Shown here: positions 9,068-17,458 of the stretch, in pieces
How the letters are laid out: each line of letters starts with the position of its first letter
How positions within the stretch are numbered: position 1 is the stretch's first letter
DNA from: Janthinobacterium violaceinigrum
GTDB taxonomy: Bacteria > Pseudomonadota > Gammaproteobacteria > Burkholderiales > Burkholderiaceae_D
NCBI RefSeq assembly: GCF_009208555.1
Contig: NZ_WFLI01000032.1
Coordinates: forward strand, 1 to 64,000
Direction of reading: 5' to 3'
DNA length: 64,000 nucleotides
The notes under the pieces: generated by a model
The model's database searches: none
What the model saw: the letters and a program-made list of their open reading frames with translations, nothing else
What the model was told of the DNA's origin: nothing
Program-made: the position numbers and the translations under genes

Positions 9068-10264
9068 TCAGTTACGAAACAGCACCGATTCCCGGTTGAA
9101 CCACCAGCGACACAGCATCAGCAGCGCGCCCGCGATCACCGTGGTCGACGCCAGGATCACGCCAAACATGCGGTAATCCATGGTGCCCTTGACCAATTCC
9201 TTCATGGCCAGCGACACGTTCGTCAGCGGCACCATGGCCCACATCCAGTTCAGCTCGACGCCCGGCAGCATGGCCGCCACCGTGGGCAGGATGACGAACA
9301 GCATCAGCGGCGTGATCATGCCGGCCGCTTCCTTGTAGCTTTTCGCGTAGATCGAGATCGACAGCAGCAGCGAGGCGAAGATGGCCGCCGTCGGCACCAG
9401 CATCAGGGTCACCATGGCCAGGTCGGGCAAGCCGATGCTGCGCACCATGACGGCCATGTGGCCTTCCAGCGAACTGCCGAAGATGGCCAGCAGGGCGCCC
9501 ATGCTGCCCACCATCAGCACGGCCGAGGTCATGCCGACGGTAAACAGCACGAGGAACTTGGCCAGCACGATGGCGCTGCGCGGCACGGGCGCCAGCAGCA
9601 GGGTTTCCAGGGTGCCCCGCTCCTTTTCGCCCGCGCCCAGGTCGATGGCCGGATACATGGCCGCCGTCAGGCACACCATCAGCAGCAAGTAGGGCAGCAT
9701 GCCGCCGACGATGGCGCCCATCTGCTCGCGCTCGTTGGCCGTCGATTGCTTGTCGAGCACGATGGGGTGCAGGGCAAAGGCCAGCTGGGCCGGACTCAGG
9801 TTCAGGGCCGACAGCGCCCCTTCGCGCAGGCTGGCGTTGTAGGTGTCGACGATTTCGCGCACCCGCTGCTGGGTCACATCGACCGTGCTGGCGCTGTTGT
9901 AGTGCAAGGTCACCTTGGCTTGTTGATGTTGCTGCAATGCATCCTCAAAATGGGGCGGAATGACGACGGCAAACTTGATGGTGTCGTCGCCGATGGCGCG
10001 GCGGATCTCCGTCTCGCTGGCCAGTGGCACTTCGCGCAAGTTGTGCTGCTGCGCAAAACGCGCGCTCAAGCCCGGCGAATGGTCCTTGCCGAACAAGGTG
10101 TAGCGCATTTCCGCCGTCTTGGCGTTCTTGAACATATTGCTCGATACATAAGCGAAGCCGCCAAAGATCAGCGGCATGGCAAAGATGGGGATCAGGATGG
10201 TGAAAATCAGCGTCTTGCGGTCGCGCGTGAGTTCCAGCAACTCTTTCAGATAAATGGTCCACAT
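9068..10264 (-). CDS. ABC-2 type permease, NatB-like
   Basis: This 398-residue inner-membrane permease has one N-terminal transmembrane segment (about 20-40), a soluble loop of about 130 residues rich in charged residues, and five or six membrane segments from about 180 to 390. This layout is typical of NatB/YhaP-type ABC-2 exporters. The conserved stretch 'GEKERGTLETLLLAPV' links the large loop to the membrane core. ATG 10264 follows GGGAG located inside the end of the upstream ATPase gene, only 3 nt away, so the two form an operon. NatB proteins were first linked to sodium export, but sequence alone does not show the substrate here. Confidence 0.87.
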   Translation of the reverse strand: MWTIYLKELLELTRDRKTLIFTILIPIFAMPLIFGGFAYVSSNMFKNAKTAEMRYTLFGKDHSPGLSARFAQQHNLREVPLASETEIRRAIGDDTIKFAVVIPPHFEDALQQHQQAKVTLHYNSASTVDVTQQRVREIVDTYNASLREGALSALNLSPAQLAFALHPIVLDKQSTANEREQMGAIVGGMLPYLLLMVCLTAAMYPAIDLGAGEKERGTLETLLLAPVPRSAIVLAKFLVLFTVGMTSAVLMVGSMGALLAIFGSSLEGHMAVMVRSIGLPDLAMVTLMLVPTAAIFASLLLSISIYAKSYKEAAGMITPLMLFVILPTVAAMLPGVELNWMWAMVPLTNVSLAMKELVKGTMDYRMFGVILASTTVIAGALLMLCRWWFNRESVLFRN

Positions 10265-10267
10265 GGC

Positions 10268-11047
10268 TCAGGCTCCCTGGTTGATGACGCTGACAAAGGC
10301 GTCGTACAAGTCCGCGCTGCCGCCCAGGTGGCGCAGTTCGTTGACCGTGCCGTTGAAGGCGGTGGTGCCGCGGTTGATGATGCAGACGCGGTCGCACAGC
10401 TTTTCCACCTCGTGCAGGTGGTGCGTGGAAAAGATCAGCGGCACGCGCAGCGCCTTGTAGCTGGCGATGAAGTCGAGCAGGATCTTGGCCGACATCACGT
10501 CGAGGCCCGTCGTCGGTTCGTCGAGGATCACCACCTGCGGCTCATGCACGACGGTGCGGGCGATCGCGCACTTCTGCTTCATGCCCGTCGACAACTGGTC
10601 GGCCCGCTTGCCGCCATATTCCTCCATTTGCAGCAGGGCAAACAGTTCGTCGCAGCGGCGCTTCAGCTTGTCGGCCGGCATGCCGTGCAGGCGGCCGAAG
10701 TATTCCACGTTTTCGCGCGCCGTCAGGCGGCCATACAGTCCCGTCGAGCCGGACAGGAAACCGATGCTCTGGCGCGCCACCAAGGGCTGCTGCAGCACGT
10801 CGACGCCGTTGACGAGGGCGCTGCCCGCGTCCGCCTGCAGGGCCGTCGACAGCAGGCGCAGGGTTGTGGTCTTGCCGGCGCCGTTCGGCCCCAGCAGGCC
10901 CAGCACTTCGCCGGGGGCGCAGCTGAAACTGACGTCGCGCACGGCGTGAAACCAGCCGTCGTGTTCGCGCGGATCGCTGACGTGCACGGCCTTGCCCTTG
11001 TGGGGCGGCATGCGGAATCGTTTTGCCAGATGCTTGACTTCAATCAT
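10268..11047 (-). CDS. ABC transporter ATP-binding protein, NatA-like
   Basis: This 259-residue ATPase is the partner of the NatB-like permease. It shows Walker A 'GPNGAGKTT', a signature region 'LSTGMKQK', Walker B '[12 protein letters not shown]' and the switch '[10 protein letters not shown]'. 'LSTGMKQK' in place of LSGGQ is the form common in NatA-type subunits. ATG 11047 ('[11 protein letters not shown]') is chosen because the ABC fold begins there. The frame extends 111 codons upstream, but that stretch lacks family similarity and crosses an AT-rich intergenic region. The Shine-Dalgarno is weak. The gene is divergent from the unknown gene at 11195. Confidence 0.92.
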   Translation of the reverse strand: MIEVKHLAKRFRMPPHKGKAVHVSDPREHDGWFHAVRDVSFSCAPGEVLGLLGPNGAGKTTTLRLLSTALQADAGSALVNGVDVLQQPLVARQSIGFLSGSTGLYGRLTARENVEYFGRLHGMPADKLKRRCDELFALLQMEEYGGKRADQLSTGMKQKCAIARTVVHEPQVVILDEPTTGLDVMSAKILLDFIASYKALRVPLIFSTHHLHEVEKLCDRVCIINRGTTAFNGTVNELRHLGGSADLYDAFVSVINQGA

Positions 11048-11194
11048 GTGTTTGATCCAATCGTAAGGAAGAATCAGAGTAGCATGTAAAAAATGTAACT
11101 TGCAAGATGGAAATATCGTTTGGTCTATTGAAAAAAACAGCATCTTCATGCAAGCTGGCCCGGTGGGCGCCGGCGGACGGCGCGGGAGAGCGCA

Positions 11195-11626
11195 ATGCAA
11201 ACGATCGATCAGGCAATGCAGGACAAGGTACTGGCCGTGGCGCGCGCCGGCATGACCAGCGCCGAAGCCATCGGTTTCTTCCGCGTCAGCCTGGGCCTGT
11301 ACTACCTGGCGGGCCTGATGACGGAAGAAACGCTCGATTTCAAGGAGATCGACGCCCGCTATAACCGCTTCATCTACCATTCGCTAGGCGGCGGGCACAG
11401 CATTGCCAGCGTGCTGCAATTCATGAGCGGCGAAAAAGTCTTGCGCGTGCTGCAATCGCCGCGTTTTCGCGCCGCGTTTGCCGAACACTGCCCGGACATT
11501 CCCGTCGACAGCATTTCCTTCCTGATTTCTCTGAACCTGGGCGTGGCGAAAAGCCTGTCCGGCCTGGACGCCGTCGGCCCCGTGGTGGACTGGATCGAGC
11601 AGGAAAAAGCGCGCACAAGTCAATAA
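11195..11626 (+). CDS. conserved-looking hypothetical protein
   Basis: I do not recognise this 143-residue protein. It has no signal peptide and no clear membrane segment, and it appears mostly helical, with a Gly/His-containing loop 'HSLGGGHSIASVLQFM' near the middle and a C-terminal helix ending in 'WIEQEKARTSQ'. The start is well supported: GGGAGAG lies 4 nt before ATG 11195. It sits between the divergent natA-like gene and coq7, with 85 nt to coq7. Codon use is like its neighbours. The coding call is good; the function is unknown. Confidence 0.7.
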   Translation: MQTIDQAMQDKVLAVARAGMTSAEAIGFFRVSLGLYYLAGLMTEETLDFKEIDARYNRFIYHSLGGGHSIASVLQFMSGEKVLRVLQSPRFRAAFAEHCPDIPVDSISFLISLNLGVAKSLSGLDAVGPVVDWIEQEKARTSQ

Positions 11627-11676
11627 AGCCCCGTTCACCCTGCGCGCGGCGTGGGTACGGCTGGCCCCGATCGTCC

Positions 11677-11704
11677 TATAATTCATGTTTTCCTCTACAT
11701 GAAT
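11677..11704 (+). promoter_or_regulatory. -10 element and stem-loop in the coq7 leader
   Basis: TATAAT (11677-11682) lies 30 nt before the coq7 ATG. It overlaps a perfect 8-bp inverted repeat, ATTCATGT (11681-11688) and ACATGAAT (11697-11704), separated by 8 nt. The repeat ends 7 nt before the start codon, where a Shine-Dalgarno would normally sit, and none is visible. Confidence 0.5.
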
Positions 11705-11711
11705 AGCCACG

Positions 11712-12356
11712 ATGACCGCGCACCGCTACTTTGATCCCCTGGACCGTTTGATTGTTGGCGCCGACAAGGCCCTGCGCGTCATGGCGGGCGTGGCTTCCGC
11801 TTCGCGCCCGTCGCCGGCCGCGCACGCACCCGATGCGGAGCTGAGCGCGGCCGAGCAGCGCCATAGCGCCGGCTTGATGCGCGTCAACCATGTGGGCGAA
11901 GTGTGCGCGCAAGCCCTGTACAACTCGCAGGCGCGCTATGCGCACAGCCCCGCCATCCGCGCCCAGTTCGATGAAGCGGGACGCGAAGAGGAAGACCACC
12001 TGGCCTGGACGGCGCAGCGCCTGACGGAGCTGGGCTCGCGTCTGAGCCTGCTCAATCCCCTGTGGTATGCGGGTTCGTTTGCGCTGGGCACCATCGCCGC
12101 GCGCATGGGCGACGGCCGCAGCCTGGGCTTTGTGGTGGAAACGGAGCGCCAGGTGGAAGCGCACCTGGCCAGCCACCTGGAAGAATTGCCGCCGCAGGAC
12201 GCGAAATCGCGCGCCATCGTCAAGCAGATGGCCATCGACGAAGTGGAACACGGCGCCGCCGCCCAGCGACTGGGCGCCATCGATACCCCGGCGCCCGTGA
12301 AGGCGCTGATGGGCATCATGGGGAAAGTGATGACGAAAACGGCGTATTACATTTAA
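11712..12356 (+). CDS. coq7: 2-polyprenyl-3-methyl-6-methoxy-1,4-benzoquinone hydroxylase (ubiquinone biosynthesis)
   Basis: Coq7 is a di-iron monooxygenase that adds a ring hydroxyl in the late steps of ubiquinone synthesis, at the membrane. The 214-residue length fits bacterial Coq7. The ferritin-like iron ligands appear as E and ExxH pairs: '[17 protein letters not shown]', 'REEEDHLAW', '[10 protein letters not shown]' and '[12 protein letters not shown]'. The hydrophobic patch '[18 protein letters not shown]' fits the membrane-associating helix. No Shine-Dalgarno precedes ATG 11712, and a stem-loop occupies that position. A strong terminator follows at once. Confidence 0.94.
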   Translation: MTAHRYFDPLDRLIVGADKALRVMAGVASASRPSPAAHAPDAELSAAEQRHSAGLMRVNHVGEVCAQALYNSQARYAHSPAIRAQFDEAGREEEDHLAWTAQRLTELGSRLSLLNPLWYAGSFALGTIAARMGDGRSLGFVVETERQVEAHLASHLEELPPQDAKSRAIVKQMAIDEVEHGAAAQRLGAIDTPAPVKALMGIMGKVMTKTAYYI

Positions 12357-12360
12357 AACA

Positions 12361-12386
12361 AAGGCGCTCTGAAGAGCGCCTTTTTT
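12361..12386 (+). terminator. terminator after coq7
   Basis: A 9-bp perfect stem, AAGGCGCTC-TGAA-GAGCGCCTT, begins 4 nt after the coq7 stop and runs into six T. Confidence 0.92.
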
Positions 12387-12407
12387 ATGCATGCCCGAGC
12401 CGTGAAA

Positions 12408-12523
12408 CGCCTGACAAAACCGTAGCGAGCGGAAGGGAGAGGTGGTCGAGAAGCGCAACCGTGCTGGAGCACGGTGAGCATCGCAGGCCGCCTATACCGA
12501 CGCGCAGTAGGTTTGGTCAGGCG
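12408..12523 (-). repeat. structured intergenic repeat, copy A
   Basis: This ~116-bp element is one of three copies (A here; B 25354-25475; C 45138-45256). It is read on the minus strand. The shared core has a hairpin ACCGTGCT-CC-AGCACGGT and ends near CGCTCGCTACGG. The outer arms CGCCTGACAAAACC (12408-12421) and GGTTTGGTCAGGCG (12510-12523) pair in 13 of 14 positions and are specific to this copy apart from the inner AAACC. The right arm overlaps the stop codon of the osmC-like gene, so it may act in 3'-end formation. Confidence 0.85.
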
Positions 12524-12945
12524 CTTTCTTCGATGATCTCGAAGGAATGGGTAATCTCCGCCGTTTTCGCCAGCATGATCGACGCCGAGCAATATTTGTC
12601 ATGCGACAAGGCCACGGCCCGTTCCACGGCCGTCGGTTTCAGGGCCTTGCCCCGCACGGTGAAGTGAAAGTGGATCTTGGTAAACACTTTCGGGTCGGTC
12701 TCGGCGCGGTCGGCCTTCAGGGTCACTTCGCAGCCGCTCACGGCTTCGCGGCCCCGTTTCAGGATCAGTACCACGTCATAGGCGGTGCAGCCGCCCGTGC
12801 CCAGCAAGACCATTTCCATGGGGCGTGGCGCCAGGTTGTGGCCGCCGCCATCGGGCGCGCCATCCATGGTCACCAGGTGGCCGGAACCCGTTTCTGCCCG
12901 AAAACTCATGCCCGACGGGCCATTCCAGCTGACTTTGCATTCCAT
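12517..12945 (-). CDS. OsmC-family protein (peroxide/thiol stress)
   Basis: The protein has 142 residues, the usual OsmC/YhfA size. The two reactive cysteines expected in OsmC folds are present: one in 'LLGTGGCTAYDVV' and one in 'LSHDKYCSASIML'. OsmC proteins reduce organic hydroperoxides; the YhfA branch ('NLAPRPMEMVLLGTGGCT') is less well defined, and this sequence looks nearer to that branch. ATG 12945 is chosen over an upstream in-frame start because GGAGAG sits 5 nt before it. It is divergent from rplM. Its last codons lie inside repeat copy A. Confidence 0.9.
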   Translation of the reverse strand: MECKVSWNGPSGMSFRAETGSGHLVTMDGAPDGGGHNLAPRPMEMVLLGTGGCTAYDVVLILKRGREAVSGCEVTLKADRAETDPKVFTKIHFHFTVRGKALKPTAVERAVALSHDKYCSASIMLAKTAEITHSFEIIEESA

Positions 12946-13039
12946 CGTACTCTCCGAAAATTGTAAGCGTTTTGTATTGTAATAGAGGAATGCCTGTCCA
13001 TGTGCCGCCCGCGGGGCCGCAGCCGGCCTGCATTGCGGC

Positions 13040-13069
13040 TTGACGCGGCACGGCAAAGCCGCTTATACT
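13040..13069 (+). promoter_or_regulatory. sigma-70 promoter of rplM-rpsI
   Basis: TTGACG (13040-13045) and TATACT (13064-13069) are separated by 18 nt, or 17 if TTATAC is used as the -10 box. This predicts a leader of about 95 nt before rplM, space enough for ribosomal-protein feedback, though no known element is recognised. Confidence 0.72.
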
Positions 13070-13170
13070 TGTCGGCTTTCCGTTCGCTCAGGAAAAGTAA
13101 ATAAGGCAGAGTCCGCACAGCAACATCGGCGGAACCACCATTTGAGCGTGTAATCTATTAGGAAGTCAAC

Positions 13171-13599
13171 ATGAAAACATTTTCCGCTAAAGGACATGAA
13201 GTCCAGCGCGATTGGTTCGTGGTTGACGCGACGGACAAAGTCCTCGGACGTGTTGCCAGCGAAGTGGCACTCCGACTGCGCGGCAAACACAAACCAGAAT
13301 TTACTCCTCACGTCGATACCGGCGACTTCATCGTCGTCATCAACGCAGGCAAACTGCGTGTGACCGGTACCAAAGCTACTGAGAAAATTTACTACCGTCA
13401 CTCTGGCTATCCAGGCGGCATCTACGAAACCAACTTCCAGAAAATGCAACAGCGTTTTCCAGGTCGCGCGCTTGAGAAAGCGGTCAAAGGCATGCTGCCT
13501 AAAGGCCCACTCGGCTACGCAATGATCAAGAAGCTGAAAGTGTACGCGGAAGGTTCCCATCCGCACGCTGCTCAGCAACCTAAAGCACTTGTTCTCTAA
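13171..13599 (+). CDS. rplM: 50S ribosomal protein L13
   Basis: L13 is an early-assembly protein of the large ribosomal subunit. The 142-residue protein has the classic opening '[20 protein letters not shown]', the '[14 protein letters not shown]' loop and the C-terminal '[13 protein letters not shown]'. TAGGA precedes ATG 13171. It forms the usual operon with rpsI, 9 nt downstream. Codon use is visibly different from most of the window, with more A/T-ending codons, as expected for highly expressed genes. Confidence 0.98.
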   Translation: MKTFSAKGHEVQRDWFVVDATDKVLGRVASEVALRLRGKHKPEFTPHVDTGDFIVVINAGKLRVTGTKATEKIYYRHSGYPGGIYETNFQKMQQRFPGRALEKAVKGMLPKGPLGYAMIKKLKVYAEGSHPHAAQQPKALVL

Positions 13600-13608
13600 G
13601 GAACTGAC

Positions 13609-14001
13609 ATGATCGGTAATTACAATTATGGAACCGGCCGTCGCAAAAGTGCAGTGGCTCGGGTTTTTATCAAAGTTGGCACAGGCTTGATCGTTGTTAA
13701 CGGCAAACCAGCAAACGAATACTTTTCGCGCGAAACGGGTCTGATGGTCATCCGTCAACCACTGGAACTGACCGGCAATGTCGAGCGTTTCGACATCAAA
13801 GTCAACGTCCATGGCGGCGGTGAGTCGGGCCAGGCTGGTGCAGTTCGTCACGGCATCACCCGCGCTCTGATCGACTACGATGCAGCGTTGAAACCGGAAC
13901 TGGCGAAAGCCGGCTTCGTGACCCGCGATGCACGTGAAGTCGAGCGTAAAAAAGTTGGTCTGCGCAAAGCACGTCGCGCAAAGCAATTCTCGAAGCGTTA
14001 A
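13609..14001 (+). CDS. rpsI: 30S ribosomal protein S9
   Basis: S9 is a small-subunit protein whose C-terminal tail reaches the P-site tRNA. The 130-residue protein starts '[19 protein letters not shown]' and ends with the invariant basic tail '[11 protein letters not shown]', so the tRNA-contacting Lys-Arg end is intact. AAGGA precedes ATG 13609, with only 9 nt after rplM. A terminator with a UUCG-capped stem follows. Confidence 0.98.
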   Translation: MIGNYNYGTGRRKSAVARVFIKVGTGLIVVNGKPANEYFSRETGLMVIRQPLELTGNVERFDIKVNVHGGGESGQAGAVRHGITRALIDYDAALKPELAKAGFVTRDAREVERKKVGLRKARRAKQFSKR

Positions 14002-14035
14002 TTCTTACGCTGCAGCACCTTCCGGGTGCTGGACG

Positions 14036-14069
14036 AAAAGCCGCTGGACTTCGGTCCCGCGGCTTTTTT
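14036..14069 (+). terminator. terminator of rplM-rpsI
   Basis: The stem AAAAGCCGC/GCGGCTTTTTT encloses an inner GGAC-TTCG-GTCC hairpin with a stable TTCG tetraloop, followed by six T. Confidence 0.9.
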
Positions 14070-14169
14070 GCATTTCAGCGGCTTGCGCCGTTGCGCTGTA
14101 AAATACGCGGAAAACCCCCATGGGGGCGTTTCCCTTCATCTTTATGCAATCTATATACAAGGAAAGAAC

Positions 14170-15207
14170 ATGATCAAAGTTGGCATCGTCGGCGGCACTG
14201 GATACACGGGCGTGGAATTGCTGCGCTTGCTTGCTACCCATCCAGATGTCGAATTGACGGCGATTACCTCGCGCAAGGAAGATGGCTTGCCCGTTGCTGA
14301 CATGTATCCTTCCCTGCGTGGTCATGTGAAACTGGCGTTTTCCTCGCCGGACAAGGCAAATCTGGAACAGTGCGACGTGGTCTTCTTTGCCACTCCGCAT
14401 GGTGTTGCGATGGCACAAGCCCCAGCCTTGCTGGCCGCCGGCGTAAAAGTCATCGACCTGGCCGCCGACTTCCGCCTGAAAGATCAGGCCAAGTTCGAAC
14501 AATGGTACAAAATTCCCCACACGGCGCCCGAGCTGATAGCCCAGGCCGTGTACGGCTTGCCGGAACTGAACCGCGAAGATATCAAGCAGGCCAAGCTGAT
14601 CGCCAACCCCGGCTGCTACCCGACCACCATGCAGCTGGGCTTTTACCCGCTGCTTAAGGCGGGCCTCGTCAATGCGGGCGGCCTGATCGCCGACTGCAAG
14701 TCGGGTGTGTCCGGCGCCGGCCGCAAGGCGGAGATCGGCATCCTGTTCTCGGAGGCAAGCGACAGCTTCAAGGCCTACGGCGTGGCCGGTCACCGCCACC
14801 TGCCGGAAACGACGGCGCAATTGCAGCGTTTCACGGACGAGAAAGTGGCGCTGACCTTCACGCCGCATCTGGTGCCGATGATCCGCGGCATGCATTCGAC
14901 CCTGTACGCGCAACTGAACAAGGATGTCAGCAATGAAGAATTGCAATCCTTGTTTGAAGAGCAATACAAGGATGAGCCTTTCGTCGACGTGATGCCATTC
15001 GGCTCGCATCCGGAAACGCGCTCCACGCGCGGCTCGAACATGCTGCGCCTGGCCTTGCACCGTCCCGAAGGCGGCAACACCGTCATCGTGCTGGTGGTAC
15101 AGGACAACCTGGTCAAGGGCGCATCGGGCCAGGCCGTACAGTGCATGAACTTGATGTTTGGCCTGAAAGAAACGGCCGGTTTGCAACACATCGCCCTGCT
15201 GCCGTAA
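14170..15207 (+). CDS. argC: N-acetyl-gamma-glutamyl-phosphate reductase
   Basis: ArgC carries out the NADPH-dependent third step of arginine synthesis, reducing acetylglutamyl phosphate to the semialdehyde. The 345 residues fit the type 1 enzyme. The NADP-binding loop '[14 protein letters not shown]' is at the N-terminus, and the catalytic Cys lies in '[15 protein letters not shown]'. The His of the active site is in '[10 protein letters not shown]'. ATG 14170 follows AAGGAAAG with ideal spacing; the in-frame upstream codons run through the rpsI terminator and are not coding. It is on its own here, away from other arg genes. Confidence 0.97.
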   Translation: MIKVGIVGGTGYTGVELLRLLATHPDVELTAITSRKEDGLPVADMYPSLRGHVKLAFSSPDKANLEQCDVVFFATPHGVAMAQAPALLAAGVKVIDLAADFRLKDQAKFEQWYKIPHTAPELIAQAVYGLPELNREDIKQAKLIANPGCYPTTMQLGFYPLLKAGLVNAGGLIADCKSGVSGAGRKAEIGILFSEASDSFKAYGVAGHRHLPETTAQLQRFTDEKVALTFTPHLVPMIRGMHSTLYAQLNKDVSNEELQSLFEEQYKDEPFVDVMPFGSHPETRSTRGSNMLRLALHRPEGGNTVIVLVVQDNLVKGASGQAVQCMNLMFGLKETAGLQHIALLP

Positions 15208-15228
15208 ATTTAGGCACGGGGGCTTGCG

Positions 15229-15256
15229 CAGGTCCGGCGCCTTTTTGCCGGACCTG
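15229..15256 (+). terminator. hairpin after argC
   Basis: A perfect 10-bp stem (CAGGTCCGGC/GCCGGACCTG) has an 8-nt T-rich loop. There is no T tail after it, so it may stabilise the 3' end rather than terminate. Confidence 0.5.
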
Positions 15257-15297
15257 TGATAAATTGGACTGCCACGTACACCGACAGGATGACGTTC

Positions 15298-15687
15298 ATG
15301 TTCGAGCGCAATGCGAAAAACCCCATCGACACCTTGATCGGCGCTTCCACGCGGATCGAAGGCGACTTGCTGTTTTGCGGCGGCTTGCGCATTGATGGCC
15401 ATGTGCGCGGCAACGTCACGGGCGAGCCGGGCGACCCCACCTATGTGGTGCTGGGCGAGGCAGGGCGCATCGATGGCGAAGTGCGCTGCTCGAGCCTGGT
15501 TGTCAGCGGCGAGATCAATGGTCCCGTGTATGTGTCCGAAATGCTTGAAATCCAGCCGAAAGCCCGCATTGTAGGAGAGGTCTACTACAAGGTGCTGGAA
15601 ATGCACAGCGGCGCCCTGGTGCAAGGCAAGCTCAGCCGGCACGACAGCGCCGACCCCGTGCTGCACCTGGCCGTCTCGGAAATGTGA
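15298..15687 (+). CDS. bactofilin family cytoskeletal protein
   Basis: Bactofilins are small polymerising proteins with a right-handed beta-helix, used in cell shape and polar localisation. This 129-residue protein shows the repeating beta-helix pattern ('[18 protein letters not shown]', '[18 protein letters not shown]', '[16 protein letters not shown]'), with short disordered ends. AGGA lies 8 nt before ATG 15298; the in-frame ATG at 15289 overlaps that signal and is less likely. It is 94 nt before erpA on the same strand, a neighbourhood that recurs in related genomes to my knowledge. Confidence 0.88.
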   Translation: MFERNAKNPIDTLIGASTRIEGDLLFCGGLRIDGHVRGNVTGEPGDPTYVVLGEAGRIDGEVRCSSLVVSGEINGPVYVSEMLEIQPKARIVGEVYYKVLEMHSGALVQGKLSRHDSADPVLHLAVSEM

Positions 15688-15749
15688 GCAGGAACAACAC
15701 CAGCCAGCCGCGCCAGCGGCCGCCGCAGCGAGAGTTGTGCCAACAGTCT

Positions 15750-15755
15750 ATAATG
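15750..15755 (+). promoter_or_regulatory. -10 element of erpA
   Basis: A consensus TATAAT lies 26 nt before the erpA ATG. No good -35 box is visible, so an activator or a weak -35 is likely. Confidence 0.5.
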
Positions 15756-15781
15756 AGGCTATGTTTTCTGAGGAGTCTGAA

Positions 15782-16144
15782 ATGAATGCAGTCGCTGAAA
15801 TGCAAGATGTGATCCCATCGCCTATCATCTTTACCGATAGCGCCGCCGAAAAAGTCGCGCAGCTGATCGAGGAAGAAGGTAATCCCGACCTGAAATTGCG
15901 CGTATTCGTGCAGGGTGGCGGCTGTTCCGGCTTCCAGTACGGCTTCACCTTCGATGAAATCGTCAACGAAGATGACACCACCATGGTCAAGAACGGCGTC
16001 CAGCTGTTGATCGATTCCATGAGCTACCAGTACCTGGTCGGCGCGGAAATCGACTACAAGGATGACCTGGAAGGCGCGCAGTTCGTAATCAAGAATCCGA
16101 CAGCCACGTCTACCTGCGGTTGCGGTTCGTCGTTCTCCGTTTAA
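15782..16144 (+). CDS. erpA: iron-sulfur cluster insertion protein ErpA
   Basis: ErpA is an A-type carrier that delivers iron-sulfur clusters to apo-enzymes, including those of isoprenoid synthesis and respiration. This 120-residue protein has the three ligand cysteines in the expected places: one in '[11 protein letters not shown]' and two in the C-terminal 'CGCGSSFSV'. GAGGAG sits 7 nt before ATG 15782, so this is preferred to the in-frame ATG at 15761. It converges with anmK at a shared terminator. Confidence 0.96.
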   Translation: MNAVAEMQDVIPSPIIFTDSAAEKVAQLIEEEGNPDLKLRVFVQGGGCSGFQYGFTFDEIVNEDDTTMVKNGVQLLIDSMSYQYLVGAEIDYKDDLEGAQFVIKNPTATSTCGCGSSFSV

Positions 16145-16166
16145 GCACTAAACTGGGCAAGCAAGA

Positions 16167-16193
16167 AAATAGCGGATCGATGATCCGCTATTT
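16167..16193. terminator. bidirectional terminator between erpA and anmK
   Basis: AAATAGCGGATC-GAT-GATCCGCTATTT is a perfect 12-bp stem with A and T flanks, serving both converging genes. Confidence 0.85.
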
Positions 16194-16209
16194 GTGTTTC
16201 TACGCCGGC

Positions 16210-17301
16210 TCAGCGCGGGTACAGCGCGCCCAGCACCCGTAATCCCTGCGCACCTGTCACCGCCGGCAAGTTGCCCGGCTTGCGCTGCGTAAAGCGCCAG
16301 GCCAGCCAGGCGAATGCCAAGGCTTCGACCTGGCTGGGCGCCACGCCCAGCGCTTCGGTAGATTCCACCGCCATGCCCGGCAATTCGGCGGCCAGCGCCG
16401 CCATCAGGCTGGCGTTCTGCGCGCCGCCGCCGCACACATATACCGTCTCCGCCTGCGCCCCGTCGCGCACGATGGCTTGCGCCAGGCTGGCGGCCGTCAG
16501 TTGGGTCAATGTCGCCTGCACGTCGGCCGGCGTGGCATGGGGATGGCTGGCCAGCTTGCTGTTCAGCCAGTCGGCATGAAAAAGGTCGCGGCCCGTGCTT
16601 TTCGGCGCCGGCAAGGCAAAGTAGGCTTCGTTCAGCAGCTCGGCCAGCAGGGCAGGGATGGGCTGGCCCGTGGCGGCCCAGGCGCCGTTGGCGTCGTAGG
16701 GCTGGCCCAGGTGCTGCAAGGCCCAGCCATCCATCAGCGCATTGCCGGGCCCCGTATCGTAGCCCGTCACCGTGCCATCCGCGTGCAGCACGCTGATGTT
16801 GCCGATGCCGCCGATATTGGCCAGCACGCGCGTATGGCCGGGCAGGTTGAAAATGGCCTGATGAAAGGCGGGTACCAGCGGTGCACCCTGGCCGCCCGCC
16901 GCCACGTCGCGGCTGCGCAGGTCGGCGATGACGTCGATGCCCGTCAGCTCGGCCAGCAGGGCCGGGTTGTTCAGCTGGCGCGTAAAGCCCAGTTCCGGGC
17001 GGTGGCGGATGGTCTGGCCATGCGCGCCGATGGCGGCGATGGCGTCCGGGCCGATGCCTGCATTGCTGAGGAGCATGGCAACGCAATCGGCGTAATGGCG
17101 CACGAGCTGGTTTGCCGCCAGCGCTTCGCGTTCGATTTCATTCTGGCCGGCACTTTGCAAGGCCATCAGGTCGGCGCGCAAACTGGCGGGAAAGGCGATA
17201 TACGCGTCGCCCAGGCTGCGCGTGCCCTCGTCGGAAAAGTCGACCAGCGCGCCGTCGACGCCATCGAGGCTGGTGCCCGACATTAAACCGATATACAGCA
17301 T
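16210..17301 (-). CDS. anmK: anhydro-N-acetylmuramic acid kinase
   Basis: AnmK opens the anhydro ring of anhMurNAc and phosphorylates it, feeding recycled cell-wall sugar back to central metabolism. The 363-residue length is typical. Hallmarks are the opening '[19 protein letters not shown]', '[11 protein letters not shown]', '[14 protein letters not shown]' and '[10 protein letters not shown]', all parts of the ATP- and sugar-binding sites. AAGGA precedes ATG 17301. It follows an M23 cell-wall peptidase gene on the same strand, so two wall-turnover functions are neighbours, although a terminator separates them. Confidence 0.97.
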   Translation of the reverse strand: MLYIGLMSGTSLDGVDGALVDFSDEGTRSLGDAYIAFPASLRADLMALQSAGQNEIEREALAANQLVRHYADCVAMLLSNAGIGPDAIAAIGAHGQTIRHRPELGFTRQLNNPALLAELTGIDVIADLRSRDVAAGGQGAPLVPAFHQAIFNLPGHTRVLANIGGIGNISVLHADGTVTGYDTGPGNALMDGWALQHLGQPYDANGAWAATGQPIPALLAELLNEAYFALPAPKSTGRDLFHADWLNSKLASHPHATPADVQATLTQLTAASLAQAIVRDGAQAETVYVCGGGAQNASLMAALAAELPGMAVESTEALGVAPSQVEALAFAWLAWRFTQRKPGNLPAVTGAQGLRVLGALYPR

Positions 17302-17359
17302 GGTGTTTCCTTGAATGCGTCAGTGATGATGTGCATTGTGCCGCATTTGTGCCGGGCGC

Positions 17360-17399
17360 AAAAGCGCGCAGGAAAAAACAAAAGCGCGCGGGAAAAAAC
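17360..17399. repeat. tandem 20-bp repeat
   Basis: Two adjacent 20-bp units (17360-17379 and 17380-17399), AAAAGCGCGCxGGAAAAAAC, differ at one position. On the minus strand they place two G+C-rich blocks with T6 runs just after the terminator hairpin of the M23 gene, so the U tract is in effect duplicated. Confidence 0.85.
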
Positions 17400-17433
17400 A
17401 AAGGCACCGGCCAACTGCATGGGCGGTGCCTTT
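17400..17433 (-). terminator. terminator of the M23 peptidase gene
   Basis: A 10-bp stem, AAAGGCACCG/CGGTGCCTTT, is followed on the minus strand by TTTGTTTTTT. It lies 25 nt after the stop codon. Confidence 0.85.
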
Positions 17434-17458
17434 GTTTGTTGCCCGAAGGCAGTGTCGA

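Noticed and set aside
13063-13986. Minus-strand frame of 307 codons
   Set aside because: It is the complement of rplM and rpsI and their leader; the ribosomal genes are certain.
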